64,000 bases of DNA. Origin: Nitriliruptor sp040882055 (GTDB lineage: Bacteria > Actinomycetota > Nitriliruptoria > Nitriliruptorales > Nitriliruptoraceae). The position numbers and the translations under genes were made by a program. This document shows positions 32,369 through 41,119 of the stretch, in pieces. The stretch covers positions 49,725 through 113,724 of the forward strand of contig JBBECA010000048.1 of NCBI GenBank assembly GCA_040882055.1. The letters run 5' to 3'. Every line of letters begins with the position of its first letter. The first letter of the stretch is position 1. The notes under the pieces were generated by a model. The model was not told the DNA's origin, did no database searches, and saw nothing but the letters and a program-made list of their open reading frames with translations.

Positions 32369-33813
32369 GATGGCCCCTCGGTGGTGCCGATGCCGAGCTT
32401 GCCCGGGTTCAGCAGGTGGTCGGGATCGAGCGCGTCCTTGACCCGTCGCAGCACGTCGAAGCCCGCGGGACCGAGCTCCTCGGGCAGGTAGGGCGCCCGC
32501 AGCAGCCCGATGCCGTGGTGGTGGGATGCCGTCGCCCCCACGGCGAGGGCGGCCCGCTGCCCCGCCGCCCAGGCGGCGTCGTAGCGTTCGAGCGCCTGCG
32601 CCTCGTTCCCGTCGTTCACCGCCCCGAGGGTGTAGTAGATCGATGCGCCGGTGTCGTAGACGTGGCTGATGTGCGCGAGCACGAGGTCGACGTGCTCCAG
32701 CAAGGCGTCCCGGACGGCCACGTAGAGCTGCGGCAGGTCTCGCCAGAGGCCGGCGACCTCCATGGTGTCGAGCGTGAGCGCGTCGCCGAAGGTGCCCCCG
32801 GGCTTGACGTAGTCGGCGAAGCGGTAGCTCATGCCGTGGCGGTGCGCCCGCCAGTGCTCGCCGGGTCCGCGGCCGAGGTCCTGCGCGCCGAGCCGGGTCA
32901 GCTCGGCCGACGCGACCTGTTCGGTGAAGGTGGCCACGTCCTCGCGTCCCTCGCAGCCGACCACCAGCAGGCACCCCTCCGGCACGGGGAGGCCCTGCCC
33001 GCCGAAGACGACGCCGGTGTCGGGCTCGTCGTAGAGGCGCAGGATCGCCGGCATCGTCCCGGTCCGCACGATGGCGCGCATCGCGTCGAGGCCGGTGTCG
33101 AGATCGGGGACGAGCCAGCCGCGGTCGCGGGTGACCTCGGCCGCGGGACGGACCCGGAGCCAGGCACGCGAGATGATGCCGGTCGTGCCCTCGCCACCGA
33201 GGAACAGCCGGGTCAGGTCCGGTCCCGAGGAGCTCTGTGGGACGGGCCGGGAGGTGAGGACCTGCCCGTCGGCCAGCACCACCTCGAGCCCGACGACGGT
33301 GTCCTCGAGCTTGCCGTGCAGCGACGACGCCTGACCGGCGGAACGGATGGCGAGGAAGCCACCGATGGTCGACGCGTGCACGCTCGAGGGGTGGTGCCCG
33401 AGCGTCCACCCCCGGTGGGCGAGGTGGTCCTCGAGCCGCTGGGCGATCACCCCCGGCTCCACCTCGATCACGCCGGACACCTCGTCGAGCTCGCCGATGG
33501 TGGCCAGGTGCTTGAGGTCGAGCGTCAGCGCCCCCGCGATCGGCGTCGCTCCCCCGCACACCCCGGTGCCCGCACCGAACGGGACGACGGCGACCCGGTT
33601 GGCCGCGCACCAGCGGATGACGCGCACGAGGTCATCGCGATCCTCCGGCGCCACCACCGCGTCCGGGACCGGGAGCTCCTCACCCGCACGGCGGCGCATC
33701 AACATGCGCGGCCACCAGTCGTGGGCGTAGGGGCCGGTGACGTGCGGGTCGGTGACGACCGCGAGCCCGGTCGTGGCCACGAGGTCGTCGAGCAGCACCT
33801 CGGAGAGCGCCAC
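32365..33813 (-). CDS. FAD-linked oxidase, alkyl-dihydroxyacetonephosphate-synthase-like
   Basis: VAO/PCMH-type flavoprotein of 482 aa. The FAD domain shows VVPFGAGTGVCGGATPIAG and STIGGFLAIRSAGQASSLHG followed by GKLEDTVVGLEVVLADG, the same pattern as AGPS. The C-terminal substrate segment SHHHGIGLLRAPYLPEELG and LDPDHLLNPGKLG also match AGPS-like proteins. AGPS makes ether lipids. Bacterial relatives may instead oxidise 2-hydroxy acids or glycerol phosphates. The coupled Fe-S protein argues for a redox rather than purely AGPS-type role. A TAGCCTGC box (33850-33857) lies 37 nt upstream of the start. Confidence 0.85.
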   Translation of the reverse strand: MALSEVLLDDLVATTGLAVVTDPHVTGPYAHDWWPRMLMRRRAGEELPVPDAVVAPEDRDDLVRVIRWCAANRVAVVPFGAGTGVCGGATPIAGALTLDLKHLATIGELDEVSGVIEVEPGVIAQRLEDHLAHRGWTLGHHPSSVHASTIGGFLAIRSAGQASSLHGKLEDTVVGLEVVLADGQVLTSRPVPQSSSGPDLTRLFLGGEGTTGIISRAWLRVRPAAEVTRDRGWLVPDLDTGLDAMRAIVRTGTMPAILRLYDEPDTGVVFGGQGLPVPEGCLLVVGCEGREDVATFTEQVASAELTRLGAQDLGRGPGEHWRAHRHGMSYRFADYVKPGGTFGDALTLDTMEVAGLWRDLPQLYVAVRDALLEHVDLVLAHISHVYDTGASIYYTLGAVNDGNEAQALERYDAAWAAGQRAALAVGATASHHHGIGLLRAPYLPEELGPAGFDVLRRVKDALDPDHLLNPGKLGIGTTEGPS

Positions 33814-33849
33814 GTGGCACCTCGGATCGGTCGGGTGGCCGGACGCGGC

Positions 33850-33857
33850 GCAGGCTA
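33850..33857 (-). promoter_or_regulatory. Candidate -10 box before the AGPS-like gene
   Basis: TAGCCTGC on the minus strand lies 36 nt upstream of the start, in the only gap before this three-gene unit. No -35 match is evident. Confidence 0.35.
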
Positions 33858-33867
33858 ACCGGGATGG

Positions 33868-36621
33868 TCAGGTCTCCACGATGCCGCGGCGGAGGCCCGC
33901 GAGCGCATCGGTGGCCGCGTGGCTGAGCCCGTCGTCGCCGACGACCCGCAGCTGCCCGACGAGGTCGGCGACCTGTTTGACGTTGCGGACGAAGTCGCCA
34001 CCGGTGAGCTCGAGCCGTCCGAGCGCGGTGTCGAGGTCGGAGCCGCCCGCCCACCGCCAGGCAGGTGCCACGAAGCCCGCGTCGAGGTCGCGGACCGGAC
34101 GGAGCCCCGCGGCCTGCTCGCGGCCTCGCAGCTCGTCGGCGAGGTCGAGCAGCTCCTCGGCCACCTCGTACAGCCGCAGGGTCGGCAGCTCGGGGTCCTC
34201 GGTCGGATCCCCGCCGCGCGGGGTGTAGAGGAACAGCGCCGCGACGCCGGCGACCTCCTCGGGCTCGAGATCGGTGAGGATGCCCCGGCGGAGCGCCTCG
34301 GCGACGAGCAGGTCGACCTCGCTGTAGATGCCGGCGAGTGTGCGGCCGTCGTCGGTGGGTTCGGGATCCCAGGTGCCGTCCCGGGACGGCGGGAGCCCGT
34401 CGGGATCGGCGACGTACCCGAGCTCGGTCAGCACCGTCAGGATGCGGTGGAACTGGCGGACCAGGTTCCCGGTCCGGGCGCTGACCTTCTGGCGCAGCTG
34501 CTGGACCTCGTCGTCGAGTTCGTCGTAGCGGTGCTGCCAGCGTTCGTGGTCGGCGCGGTCCGGACAGGCGTGACAGGGGTGGGCGCGCACCGCCTCGTGC
34601 AGCGCGACGACCTCCTCGGACGGTCCCGTGCGACGCTGCGTATCGGGCGGCATCGCCGTGACCTCGAGGCCGGGCGGGTCGAGCTGGCGCAGGCTCACCG
34701 CCACCTCGCCCCGGTACGACGCTTGGCGCGGGTTGCCGGCGCCGGGTAGACGCACCCGTTCGACGACCACCGGCGGGGCCTCGAGTTCGCGCGGGCCGAG
34801 CTTGGTCAGCGACCGGTCGTCGACCACCAGCTGCGCGATCGGCGTGCCCTTCTTGGTCACGTGCACCCCGACGACGGCCGCGAGGCCACGCTTGCCGAGC
34901 CAGGGCAGGTGCAGGACGTCGCCCGGCTGGAGCCCGGCGATAGCGGCCCGGACGCGGTCGGTGTCGGCTCGTCGCCGCTCCTTGGCCTCGCGCTTCTCGC
35001 GGTGCGAGACCTCGCGGCGGAGCGCCCAGTACTCGGACCAGTCGCCGAGCTGGCAAATCAGGTGCTTGGCGTACCCGGCCTTGCCCTCCTCGAGCTCCAC
35101 CAGCCGGTCGGTGGAGCGCTCGACCGACGCGTCCGCCTCGAACTGCGCGAACGAGGCCCCGAGCAGCGCCTCGGCCTCGCGCAGGTCGTGGCGGCGGAGC
35201 AGGTTGACGGCCATGTTGTAGGACGGCGCGAACGAGCTGTGCAGCGGGTAGGTCCGGGTGCCCACGAGCCCGGCGACGGTGCGGAAGTCGAGGTCGCGTT
35301 GGTAGAGGACGACGGCGTGCCCGACGCGGTCGATCCCGCGCCTGCCGGCGCGGCCGGTGAGCTGGGTGTACTCCCCCGGCGTCAGCAGCACGTGGGACTC
35401 CCCGTTCCACTTCTCGAGCCGTTCGATGACCACCGTCCGCGCCGGCATGTTGATGCCGAGCGCGAGGGTCTCGGTCGCGACGACCACCCCGAGCAGCCCC
35501 CGCTGGAAGAGGACCTCGACCACCTCCTTGAACGCCGGGACCATCCCGGCGTGGTGGGCGGCGATCCCGTCGAGCAGGCCCGCCCGCCACCGGGGGAAAC
35601 CGAGGACCCGGAGGTCGGCGTCGGGCAGGTCGCCCACCATCGAGTCGACGATGGTGGCGATCTCGGTGGCCTGCTCCGGCGTGGTGAGGCGCACACCTGC
35701 CTGCTGGAGCTGGGACACGGCGTCCTCGCACCCCTGGCGCGAGAAGACGAACAGGATCGCCGGTAGCCAACGGCGTTCGGCGAGCTCCTCGACCACGCGC
35801 GGCCGGCTCGGCCACCGCAGGCGGACGTCGGACGCCTGGCGGCGGCCCTTGCTCGAGACCCGGTTGCGGGTGCGTGCCCGCCGCTCGAGCATGATGACGT
35901 CCGGGTTCGGGACGCCGCCGAGCGCCTGGGAGGCGGCCTCGCGGTGCTCGCGGGTCGCGCCGCCCTTGCGGCCGGCCCGGAAGGTGTCGTGCACGGTGTC
36001 GTTGACGAAGTAGTGGTGGCGCAGTGGCACGGGGCGGTGTTCCTCGATGACCACCTCGCACCCGAGCCCACCGTCACGGCCACGGACCTGGGCGAGCCAG
36101 CGTCCGACGTCCTCGGCGTTCGACACGGTCGCCGAGAGCGCCGCCAGCTTCACCCGCTGGTCGAGCTGGATGATGATCTCCTCCCAGACCGCACCGCGGG
36201 AGCGGTCGGCCAGGAAGTGCACCTCGTCGAGGACCACCGAACGCAGCTCGGCGAGGGCGCTCGAGCCCTCGTAGATCATGTTGCGCAGCACCTCGGTGGT
36301 CATCACCACGACCGGTGCCCCGCCGTTGACGGACCGGTCACCGGTGAGGAGACCGACGTTGCTCTCGCCGTAGGTGCCCACGAGGTCGCGGTGCTTCTGG
36401 TTCGACAGCGCCTTGATCGGGGTGGTGTAGAAGGCGCGGCCGCCGGTGGTGATCGCCTCGTGACAGGCGAACTCCCCGACCACGGTCTTGCCGGCCCCCG
36501 TCGGTGCGGCGACCAGCACGGAGCGACCCGCGACCAGCGCCTCGATCGCGCGCAGCTGGAACGGGTCCGGTTCGAAACCGAGGCTCGCGCGGAAGCCGTC
36601 GAGCAGGGCGGGATCGGACAC
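33868..36621 (-). CDS. helY: Ski2-like DEAD/DEAH-box helicase, HelY type
   Basis: SF2 RNA helicase of 917 aa. Walker A is APTGAGKT and motif II is LDEVHFLADRSRGAVWE. Motif III is ALSATVSN and motif VI is QLTGRAGRRGIDRVGHAVV. The C-terminal DSHCT region ends the protein. A four-cysteine-free insertion rich in Arg/Lys (ARTRNRVSSKGRRQASDVRL) sits between the RecA domains. It likely unwinds structured RNA for decay or processing. The position downstream of tatC is the same as in M. tuberculosis (helY, tatC, tatA, pafC, pafB, pafA). The GTG start has GGAGGG-like sequence upstream and a TAGCCTGC box (36649-36656) at 28 nt. Confidence 0.93.
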   Translation of the reverse strand: MSDPALLDGFRASLGFEPDPFQLRAIEALVAGRSVLVAAPTGAGKTVVGEFACHEAITTGGRAFYTTPIKALSNQKHRDLVGTYGESNVGLLTGDRSVNGGAPVVVMTTEVLRNMIYEGSSALAELRSVVLDEVHFLADRSRGAVWEEIIIQLDQRVKLAALSATVSNAEDVGRWLAQVRGRDGGLGCEVVIEEHRPVPLRHHYFVNDTVHDTFRAGRKGGATREHREAASQALGGVPNPDVIMLERRARTRNRVSSKGRRQASDVRLRWPSRPRVVEELAERRWLPAILFVFSRQGCEDAVSQLQQAGVRLTTPEQATEIATIVDSMVGDLPDADLRVLGFPRWRAGLLDGIAAHHAGMVPAFKEVVEVLFQRGLLGVVVATETLALGINMPARTVVIERLEKWNGESHVLLTPGEYTQLTGRAGRRGIDRVGHAVVLYQRDLDFRTVAGLVGTRTYPLHSSFAPSYNMAVNLLRRHDLREAEALLGASFAQFEADASVERSTDRLVELEEGKAGYAKHLICQLGDWSEYWALRREVSHREKREAKERRRADTDRVRAAIAGLQPGDVLHLPWLGKRGLAAVVGVHVTKKGTPIAQLVVDDRSLTKLGPRELEAPPVVVERVRLPGAGNPRQASYRGEVAVSLRQLDPPGLEVTAMPPDTQRRTGPSEEVVALHEAVRAHPCHACPDRADHERWQHRYDELDDEVQQLRQKVSARTGNLVRQFHRILTVLTELGYVADPDGLPPSRDGTWDPEPTDDGRTLAGIYSEVDLLVAEALRRGILTDLEPEEVAGVAALFLYTPRGGDPTEDPELPTLRLYEVAEELLDLADELRGREQAAGLRPVRDLDAGFVAPAWRWAGGSDLDTALGRLELTGGDFVRNVKQVADLVGQLRVVGDDGLSHAATDALAGLRRGIVET

Positions 36622-36648
36622 GGCTGGCCTTCGGGAGGGTCGAGGCCG

Positions 36649-36656
36649 GCAGGCTA
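36649..36656 (-). promoter_or_regulatory. Candidate -10 box before helY
   Basis: TAGCCTGC (minus) lies between the stop of the upstream membrane protein gene and helY, 27 nt from the helY GTG. It could give helY its own transcript. Confidence 0.35.
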
Positions 36657-36661
36657 CGGCG

Positions 36662-37312
36662 TCACCGCAGCTCGGCGAGCGAGGGCACCGGCGGCGGGAC
36701 CGACACCCCGGTGGTCACCGAGCCGCGCAGGTCGGTGATCGCCGCCTGCGCCGTCTGGGTGATCTGCTCGGCCCGGATGCGCAGCCGCACGGCCTCGGAG
36801 GTGAGCTCGCGACGGGTCGCTGGGTCGGCGACCTCGGCGCTGACCGCGAGGACCTCCACCGCGTCCCGCGACAGGGTCACCGCGGCCACGAGCTGACGCT
36901 GCACGGGCCGGACCGACGCTGGTACCTCGGTGCCCACGATGCGTCGCAGGACGGTGTCGTAGGCCTCCAGCCACCCTTCGACGTGCGGCGCGACCGCCGT
37001 GGGATCGCCCTCGGCACGGAAGGTGCGCAGCTGGGTCGACACCGCCGGGAGCCCGTTCGTCCCGGCGGTCCAGATGCCGTCCGCATCGACGGCGAACGGG
37101 AGCACCTGCTGTTCGATGGTGGCCACGGCGTCCTGATCGACCGCCGGGGCGGTCGCACGGCCGGCGACGACGCCGAGCAGCAGCGCGGTCACGGCGACGA
37201 TGGTCAGCGGGAAGGCCGCGGAACGCTTGGCTGCCCGCCACCTCAGCTGGATCGACTGCGAGCGCGTCGGCGGCGGCGGAGAAGGCGGCGCGGAGGTCTC
37301 GACGCTGGTCAC
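36662..37312 (-). CDS. Single-pass membrane hypothetical protein, 216 aa
   Basis: No family recognised. It has a proline-rich cytosolic N-terminus (about 30 aa), one membrane helix (AAFPLTIVAVTALLLGVVAG) and an extracytoplasmic, mostly helical domain of about 160 aa ending in a proline-rich tail. The external domain contains no cysteine. The GTG at 37312 overlaps the tatC stop by 4 nt, so it is co-translated with tatC. It could act in export or the envelope, but only the linkage suggests this. Confidence 0.65.
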   Translation of the reverse strand: MTSVETSAPPSPPPPTRSQSIQLRWRAAKRSAAFPLTIVAVTALLLGVVAGRATAPAVDQDAVATIEQQVLPFAVDADGIWTAGTNGLPAVSTQLRTFRAEGDPTAVAPHVEGWLEAYDTVLRRIVGTEVPASVRPVQRQLVAAVTLSRDAVEVLAVSAEVADPATRRELTSEAVRLRIRAEQITQTAQAAITDLRGSVTTGVSVPPPVPSLAELR

Positions 37313-38040
37313 CGTCGCCTCCGTCGTCGCTCGATCACCCAGGCCGCCAGGATCGACAGCTCGTAGAACAGCGCCATCGGGCCAGCCATCAGCAGCAGCG
37401 TGACCGCGTCGGTCGTCGGGGTGATGATGGCCGACACCGCCACGATGGCGACCATCGCGTAGGGCCGGGCCCGTCGCAAGCCGGCGCAGGAGACCACGCC
37501 GACCATCGCGAGGAAGATCAACACCAGCGGCAGCTCGAAGACCAGCCCGAACGCCACGGAGGTCGTCAGGAAGAACGACAGGTACTCCTCGACCGACAGG
37601 AAGGTGTCGACGCGGTCACCGGCCATGCCGAGCAGGATGCGCAGACCCTGCGGGATGACGACGTAGGCGAACACCAGACCGACCGCGAACATGACCTGGC
37701 TGAGGAGGACGAACGGCAGCGCGAGCCGCCGTTCACGGCGCGTCAGACCCGGCGTGATGAACCGCCACAGCTGGTAGAAGATCACCGGCCCGCCGACGAA
37801 CAGGCCGATCACGACCGACGTCTTCATGCGGGCCGAGAAGGCCTCGAGCGGTCGGAGCGCGACGAGGTTGCAGTCGTTCAGCTCGGGCCGCAGGACCGCT
37901 TGGGCACGGCAGAACGGGTCGAGCAGCAGCTCGAGGACCTGGGGGAAGACGACGTACCCCACGATGGTGCCCACGACCAACGCGATCGCCGAGCGGAAGA
38001 CCCGGGTACGCAGCTCGTAGAGGTGCTCGAGGAGGGTCAT
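37309..38040 (-). CDS. tatC: Sec-independent (Tat) protein translocase TatC
   Basis: Six-helix core receptor of the twin-arginine export system, 243 aa. The N-terminus MTLLEHLYELRTRVFRS is the cytosolic signal-peptide binding region. Further family marks are LRPLEAFSARMKTSVVIGLF, FITPGLTRRERR and FELPLVLIFLAMVGVV. It works with TatA just upstream. No tatB-like gene is seen, as in the minimal TatAC arrangement. It has an ATG start at 38040, 42 bp after the tatA stop. Confidence 0.95.
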   Translation of the reverse strand: MTLLEHLYELRTRVFRSAIALVVGTIVGYVVFPQVLELLLDPFCRAQAVLRPELNDCNLVALRPLEAFSARMKTSVVIGLFVGGPVIFYQLWRFITPGLTRRERRLALPFVLLSQVMFAVGLVFAYVVIPQGLRILLGMAGDRVDTFLSVEEYLSFFLTTSVAFGLVFELPLVLIFLAMVGVVSCAGLRRARPYAMVAIVAVSAIITPTTDAVTLLLMAGPMALFYELSILAAWVIERRRRRR

Positions 38041-38082
38041 CTCCCCCGCGTCGGCACCTCGGAGCGGCTCCGCGACGATGGG

Positions 38083-38304
38083 TCAGCGCTCCTGGTCGCG
38101 CTCACGTTCCCGATCGCGGTCGCGGTCGCGGTCGCGGGTGCGGTCCGTCGGCTCGTCGTCCGGGACACCCTCCTGGGTGCCCTTGCGGAACTCCGTCATC
38201 GACTGGCCGATGGACCGGGCGAGTCCGGGCAGCTTCCGCCCGCCGAACAGCACCAGGATGATCAGGAGGATGACCCACAGCTCGCCGCCACCGGGGAACG
38301 TCAT
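38083..38304 (-). CDS. tatA: Twin-arginine translocase subunit TatA with Arg/Asp-repeat tail
   Basis: Pore-forming subunit of the Tat system, 73 aa. One N-terminal membrane helix (GELWVILLIILVLFGGRKLP) is followed by the amphipathic helix LARSIGQSMTEFRKGTQEG. The C-terminal tail is a charged low-complexity run of alternating Arg-Asp then Arg-Glu pairs. It is encoded partly by a tandem 6-bp repeat (38114-38137). Such a tail is not needed for the pore and may vary in length between strains. Confidence 0.93.
   Translation of the reverse strand: MTFPGGGELWVILLIILVLFGGRKLPGLARSIGQSMTEFRKGTQEGVPDDEPTDRTRDRDRDRDRERERDQER
38114..38137. repeat. Tandem 6-bp repeat inside tatA
   Basis: Four perfect copies of TCGCGG (plus-strand reading) encode the Arg-Asp dipeptide run on the minus strand. 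Because the unit is 6 bp, gain or loss of copies would keep the frame. Confidence 0.8.
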
Positions 38305-38373
38305 GATCCGGGCCTTCGTGTCGTGAACGCGCCTGGCCAGTGGGTCACGCGCTCCACGAGTCTACAGCGGAGC

Positions 38374-38646
38374 TCACCCCCGACGCGGCCGCCAGCGGCG
38401 TCGGGAGCGCGCCGACGACACCCGTCGGCGGGCCTCGAGCCGGTCGCTGACCGCCGCGAGCTCGGTCGAGGTGACCTCGGAACCCGCTTCGAGCTCGCGG
38501 AGCGCCGGGGTGAGCTCGCGCTGCAGCCGGTCGAGGTCGCCGCCGAGCTGGCCGAGACGACCGACGAGCGCGCGGACCGTCCACACGACGGCGCCGACCG
38601 TGGCGAGCATCGCGACGGCGAGGGCGAGCCAGGCGGCGAGGTGCAG
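38374..38646 (-). CDS. Small single-pass membrane protein with coiled-coil tail (CTG start)
   Basis: Short membrane protein of 90 aa. The CTG at 38644-38646 has GGAG 8 nt upstream and completes an N-terminal membrane helix (HLAAWLALAVAMLATVGAVV). The first ATG at 38610 would cut that helix in half. The helix is followed by a coiled coil (ALVGRLGQLGGDLDRLQREL) and an Arg-rich end. It resembles DUF948-like small envelope proteins in layout only. It lies just ahead of tatA on the same strand. Confidence 0.5.
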   Translation of the reverse strand: MHLAAWLALAVAMLATVGAVVWTVRALVGRLGQLGGDLDRLQRELTPALRELEAGSEVTSTELAAVSDRLEARRRVSSARSRRRWRPRRG

Positions 38647-38670
38647 CGGTCTGCTCCGGGGACGGGATGG

Positions 38671-38704
38671 ACGACGCCCCGCAGCCTAGGCCGCGGGGCG
38701 TCGT
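38671..38704 (-). terminator. Hairpin terminator after the zinc-ribbon gene
   Basis: A perfect 12-bp stem (38671-38682 with 38693-38704) with a 10-nt loop starts 10 nt past the stop of the zinc-ribbon gene. It separates the paf genes from the tat genes and partly overlaps the leader of the small CTG-start gene. Confidence 0.65.
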
Positions 38705-38714
38705 GGTCGGTCCG

Positions 38715-39074
38715 TCAGCGCCGCGTGGTGGCCAGGAGGCGGTCGAACCAGGACGGGTCCTCGAGCAGCTCGTGGAGGTCGAGCAGGTCGTCGAAGGTCA
38801 GGGCCGGGCCGTGCGGCGGCGTCTCGGGGTGCGCGGGGCGGGTGTCGACCGCGGGGCCGACGTCCTCGACGGCGACGCCGCCGGTGGCCAGCAGGCTGAC
38901 GATCCGCTCGTCGGCGGGCTTCTCGACCATCTCGGTGCAGTCGGGGCAGCTGAAGCGGTAGCAGCTGCCGTCCGAGATCTCGCCGATCTCGTCGATGACC
39001 CGACGGAGGGTCACATCGAGCGGGCGGAGCTCGACCTCGCCGCAGGAGGGGCACGTGGCGCGGATGCGGGTCAT
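38715..39074 (-). CDS. Hypothetical zinc-ribbon protein, 119 aa
   Basis: N-terminal zinc ribbon with ATCPSCGEVELRP and YRFSCPDCTEMVEKP (two CxxC pairs), then an acidic, proline-rich linker and a helical end (ALTFDDLLDLHELLEDPSWF). No enzyme motif is seen. It follows pafC by about 100 bp on the same strand and ends in a strong hairpin, so it may be the last gene of the paf transcript. Function is unknown. DNA, RNA or protein binding is possible. Confidence 0.7.
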   Translation of the reverse strand: MTRIRATCPSCGEVELRPLDVTLRRVIDEIGEISDGSCYRFSCPDCTEMVEKPADERIVSLLATGGVAVEDVGPAVDTRPAHPETPPHGPALTFDDLLDLHELLEDPSWFDRLLATTRR

Positions 39075-39173
39075 CGTCGGACCTCGGGGTCGGGTGCACC
39101 CACCCCATCGGCGCGGTCGACCGCCCGCTTGAACGTGTCAGCTCGCATCTGGTCCGCGAACCACCACGGCGGG

Positions 39174-40103
39174 CTAGTCCCCGTAGCGGGCGGCGCTGGC
39201 GGTAGCCAGGTCCCCCACGGTGGCTGCCAGCGAGGCGGGTGCGACCACGCGCGCCTCGCCCGACGCCATCAGGACCAGCCGGGCCACGTGCCGTGGGGCG
39301 TCCGTGGTCAGGTGGAGGGTGGCGCCGCCGTCCTCGCCCTCCTCGACGCGCTCGACGTCGAGCGCCTCGGCGAGCCACCGCCCGGTGCGGGTGACCTCGA
39401 TGACGACCGCGACGTCGTCCGGACCCGGTTGGTAGCGCGGCGGCGGGAGATCGGCCGGGACCGGGACCTCGGCCGGATCGCTGCTGACCTCGACACCGGC
39501 GACGCGGTCGAGACGGAAGGTGCGCCGGTCGCCCGCACCGTGGTCGTGACCCTGCAGGTACCAGGTGCCGTCGACGACCTGCAGCCGCCAGGGATCCACG
39601 GTGCGTTCGCGGGGCGCATCGTCCCCGCGGCCCTGGTAGGTGAGCAGGACGCGGCGGCCGCTGCGCAGCGCTCGCCGCACCTCGAGCACCGCCCCGGTGG
39701 TGGCGGGCTCGAGCACGTCGGCGACGCCCTCCGGCACCCCGAGCGCCTCGCGGACCTTCGCCACGGCCGAGGTCAGCGCGGGGAGCTCGTCACCGAGGAC
39801 CTCGGCCACCGCGTCGACGGTGAGGACCAGCCGGAGCGCCTCGGCCGGCGTCGGCCGCATCGGTCGTCGGAGCTCGTCGGCCATCGAGACCACGATGCGG
39901 TCCTCGACCACCGAGACGTCGAACAGGTCACCCCCACCGAGGCCGGGGAGACCACAGAAGTCGAGGTGCTCGAGCAGGTCCTTGCGGATGCGCTGCTCGC
40001 TGACCCCGAACGCCTCGGCGGTCTCGGACAGGGACGCGCCGGGCCGCTCGAGCAGCCACGGCACCAGGGCCAACATCCGGCCGACGTCGTCGAGGGCGCT
40101 CAC
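39174..40103 (-). CDS. pafC: WYL-domain transcriptional regulator PafC
   Basis: HTH-WYL regulator of 309 aa. A winged HTH (GASLSETAEAFGVSEQRIRK) is followed by a WYL domain (RTVDPWRLQVVDGTWYLQGH) and a C-terminal WCX-type extension. In mycobacteria PafB and PafC act together as activators of the LexA/RecA-independent DNA-damage response. It is coupled to pafB by a 4-nt overlap (40100-40103). The stop is TAG. It is named by position and paralogy with pafB. Confidence 0.9.
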   Translation of the reverse strand: MSALDDVGRMLALVPWLLERPGASLSETAEAFGVSEQRIRKDLLEHLDFCGLPGLGGGDLFDVSVVEDRIVVSMADELRRPMRPTPAEALRLVLTVDAVAEVLGDELPALTSAVAKVREALGVPEGVADVLEPATTGAVLEVRRALRSGRRVLLTYQGRGDDAPRERTVDPWRLQVVDGTWYLQGHDHGAGDRRTFRLDRVAGVEVSSDPAEVPVPADLPPPRYQPGPDDVAVVIEVTRTGRWLAEALDVERVEEGEDGGATLHLTTDAPRHVARLVLMASGEARVVAPASLAATVGDLATASAARYGD

Positions 40104-41047
40104 GAGCCAGCCCCGTGGCTTGTGGCGATGGCCCGGAGCGTCTCGCCGAGCTCGCGCCGCAGCCCCTCGGGGGCGATCACCTCGACCTCGTCACCGAGCC
40201 CGAGCAACCACGACCGATCGCGGACACGGTCGACGCCGGGGACGCGGAGCACGTCCCACCCGTCGGCGTTGCTCACCCCGGTGGGGACGCCACCGCGGCT
40301 CTCGACCGCCCATCGGGCGGTCGGGGCGACCGCCACGTCCACCTCGAGCCGTTCGGACTCGGGGCCTGCGACCGCGGCCGCCAGGTCGAGGTCGTCAGGT
40401 GGCGAGAACGCGCCCGGCTCACCGGCGAAGCGGACCCGCCCGACGATCCGGTCGAGCCGGAACGCCCGCTGCGCGTCACGGTCGTGATCCCGGGCGACCA
40501 GGTACCAGGCCCCACGACGTTGCACGACCGCGTAGGGGTCGACGGTCCGGTCGGCGGTGTCGCCGGCCGCGGTCCGGTAGGAGAAGCGCAAGGGGACGTG
40601 CTGGACCAGCGCATCGGCGAGCCGGTCGCCGATGGGGTCGACCAGGATCTCGACCTGCGGTGCGCCCGTCGCGTCGAGCTCGGTGGGATCCGGAGCCCGT
40701 GCGGCGAGCTTGGCGAGCGCCAAGCGGCTGCGATCCTCCCCGGCGAGCTTGACCGCCAGGGCCAACGCCGCCACCTCGTCGGCCTCGAGCCGGACGTCGG
40801 GCAGCTCGTAGCGCTTGCGGTCGATGCGGTAGCCCGGCTCATCCTCGAAGGCGACGTCGAGGGTCTCGACGGGCACGCCGAGGCCGCGCAGATCGTCCTT
40901 GTCGCGCTCGAACTGCCGGCGGGCGGACTCGGGGTCGGACTGCTGGTACTCCCGCGTCCGCGACCGCAGCTCGCGGTAGGTCAGCGGTCGAGGCGTCTCG
41001 AGGAGCGCCACGGTCAGGTTGACCAGCCGTTCGACCTTCGCCGTCAC
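40100..41047 (-). CDS. pafB: WYL-domain transcriptional regulator PafB
   Basis: HTH-WYL regulator of 315 aa. The N-terminus VERLVNLTVALLETPRPLTY, then RRQFERDKDDLRGLGVPVET, is the typical PafB wing-helix. The WYL core is RTVDPYAVVQRRGAWYLVAR followed by RAFRLDRI. It lies directly downstream of pafA and is paired with pafC, as in other actinobacteria. It probably functions as a PafBC heterodimer on DNA-damage promoters. The name reflects genomic linkage, not a role in pupylation chemistry. A TAGGCT box (41097-41102, minus) lies about 50 nt upstream. Confidence 0.9.
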   Translation of the reverse strand: MTAKVERLVNLTVALLETPRPLTYRELRSRTREYQQSDPESARRQFERDKDDLRGLGVPVETLDVAFEDEPGYRIDRKRYELPDVRLEADEVAALALAVKLAGEDRSRLALAKLAARAPDPTELDATGAPQVEILVDPIGDRLADALVQHVPLRFSYRTAAGDTADRTVDPYAVVQRRGAWYLVARDHDRDAQRAFRLDRIVGRVRFAGEPGAFSPPDDLDLAAAVAGPESERLEVDVAVAPTARWAVESRGGVPTGVSNADGWDVLRVPGVDRVRDRSWLLGLGDEVEVIAPEGLRRELGETLRAIATSHGAGS

Positions 41048-41119
41048 CGGGACGCCCCTCCCCCACGCGGCGGACCGTCACCACCACGAGCGCCGCAGCC
41101 TAACGGTCGAGCCAGGTGG

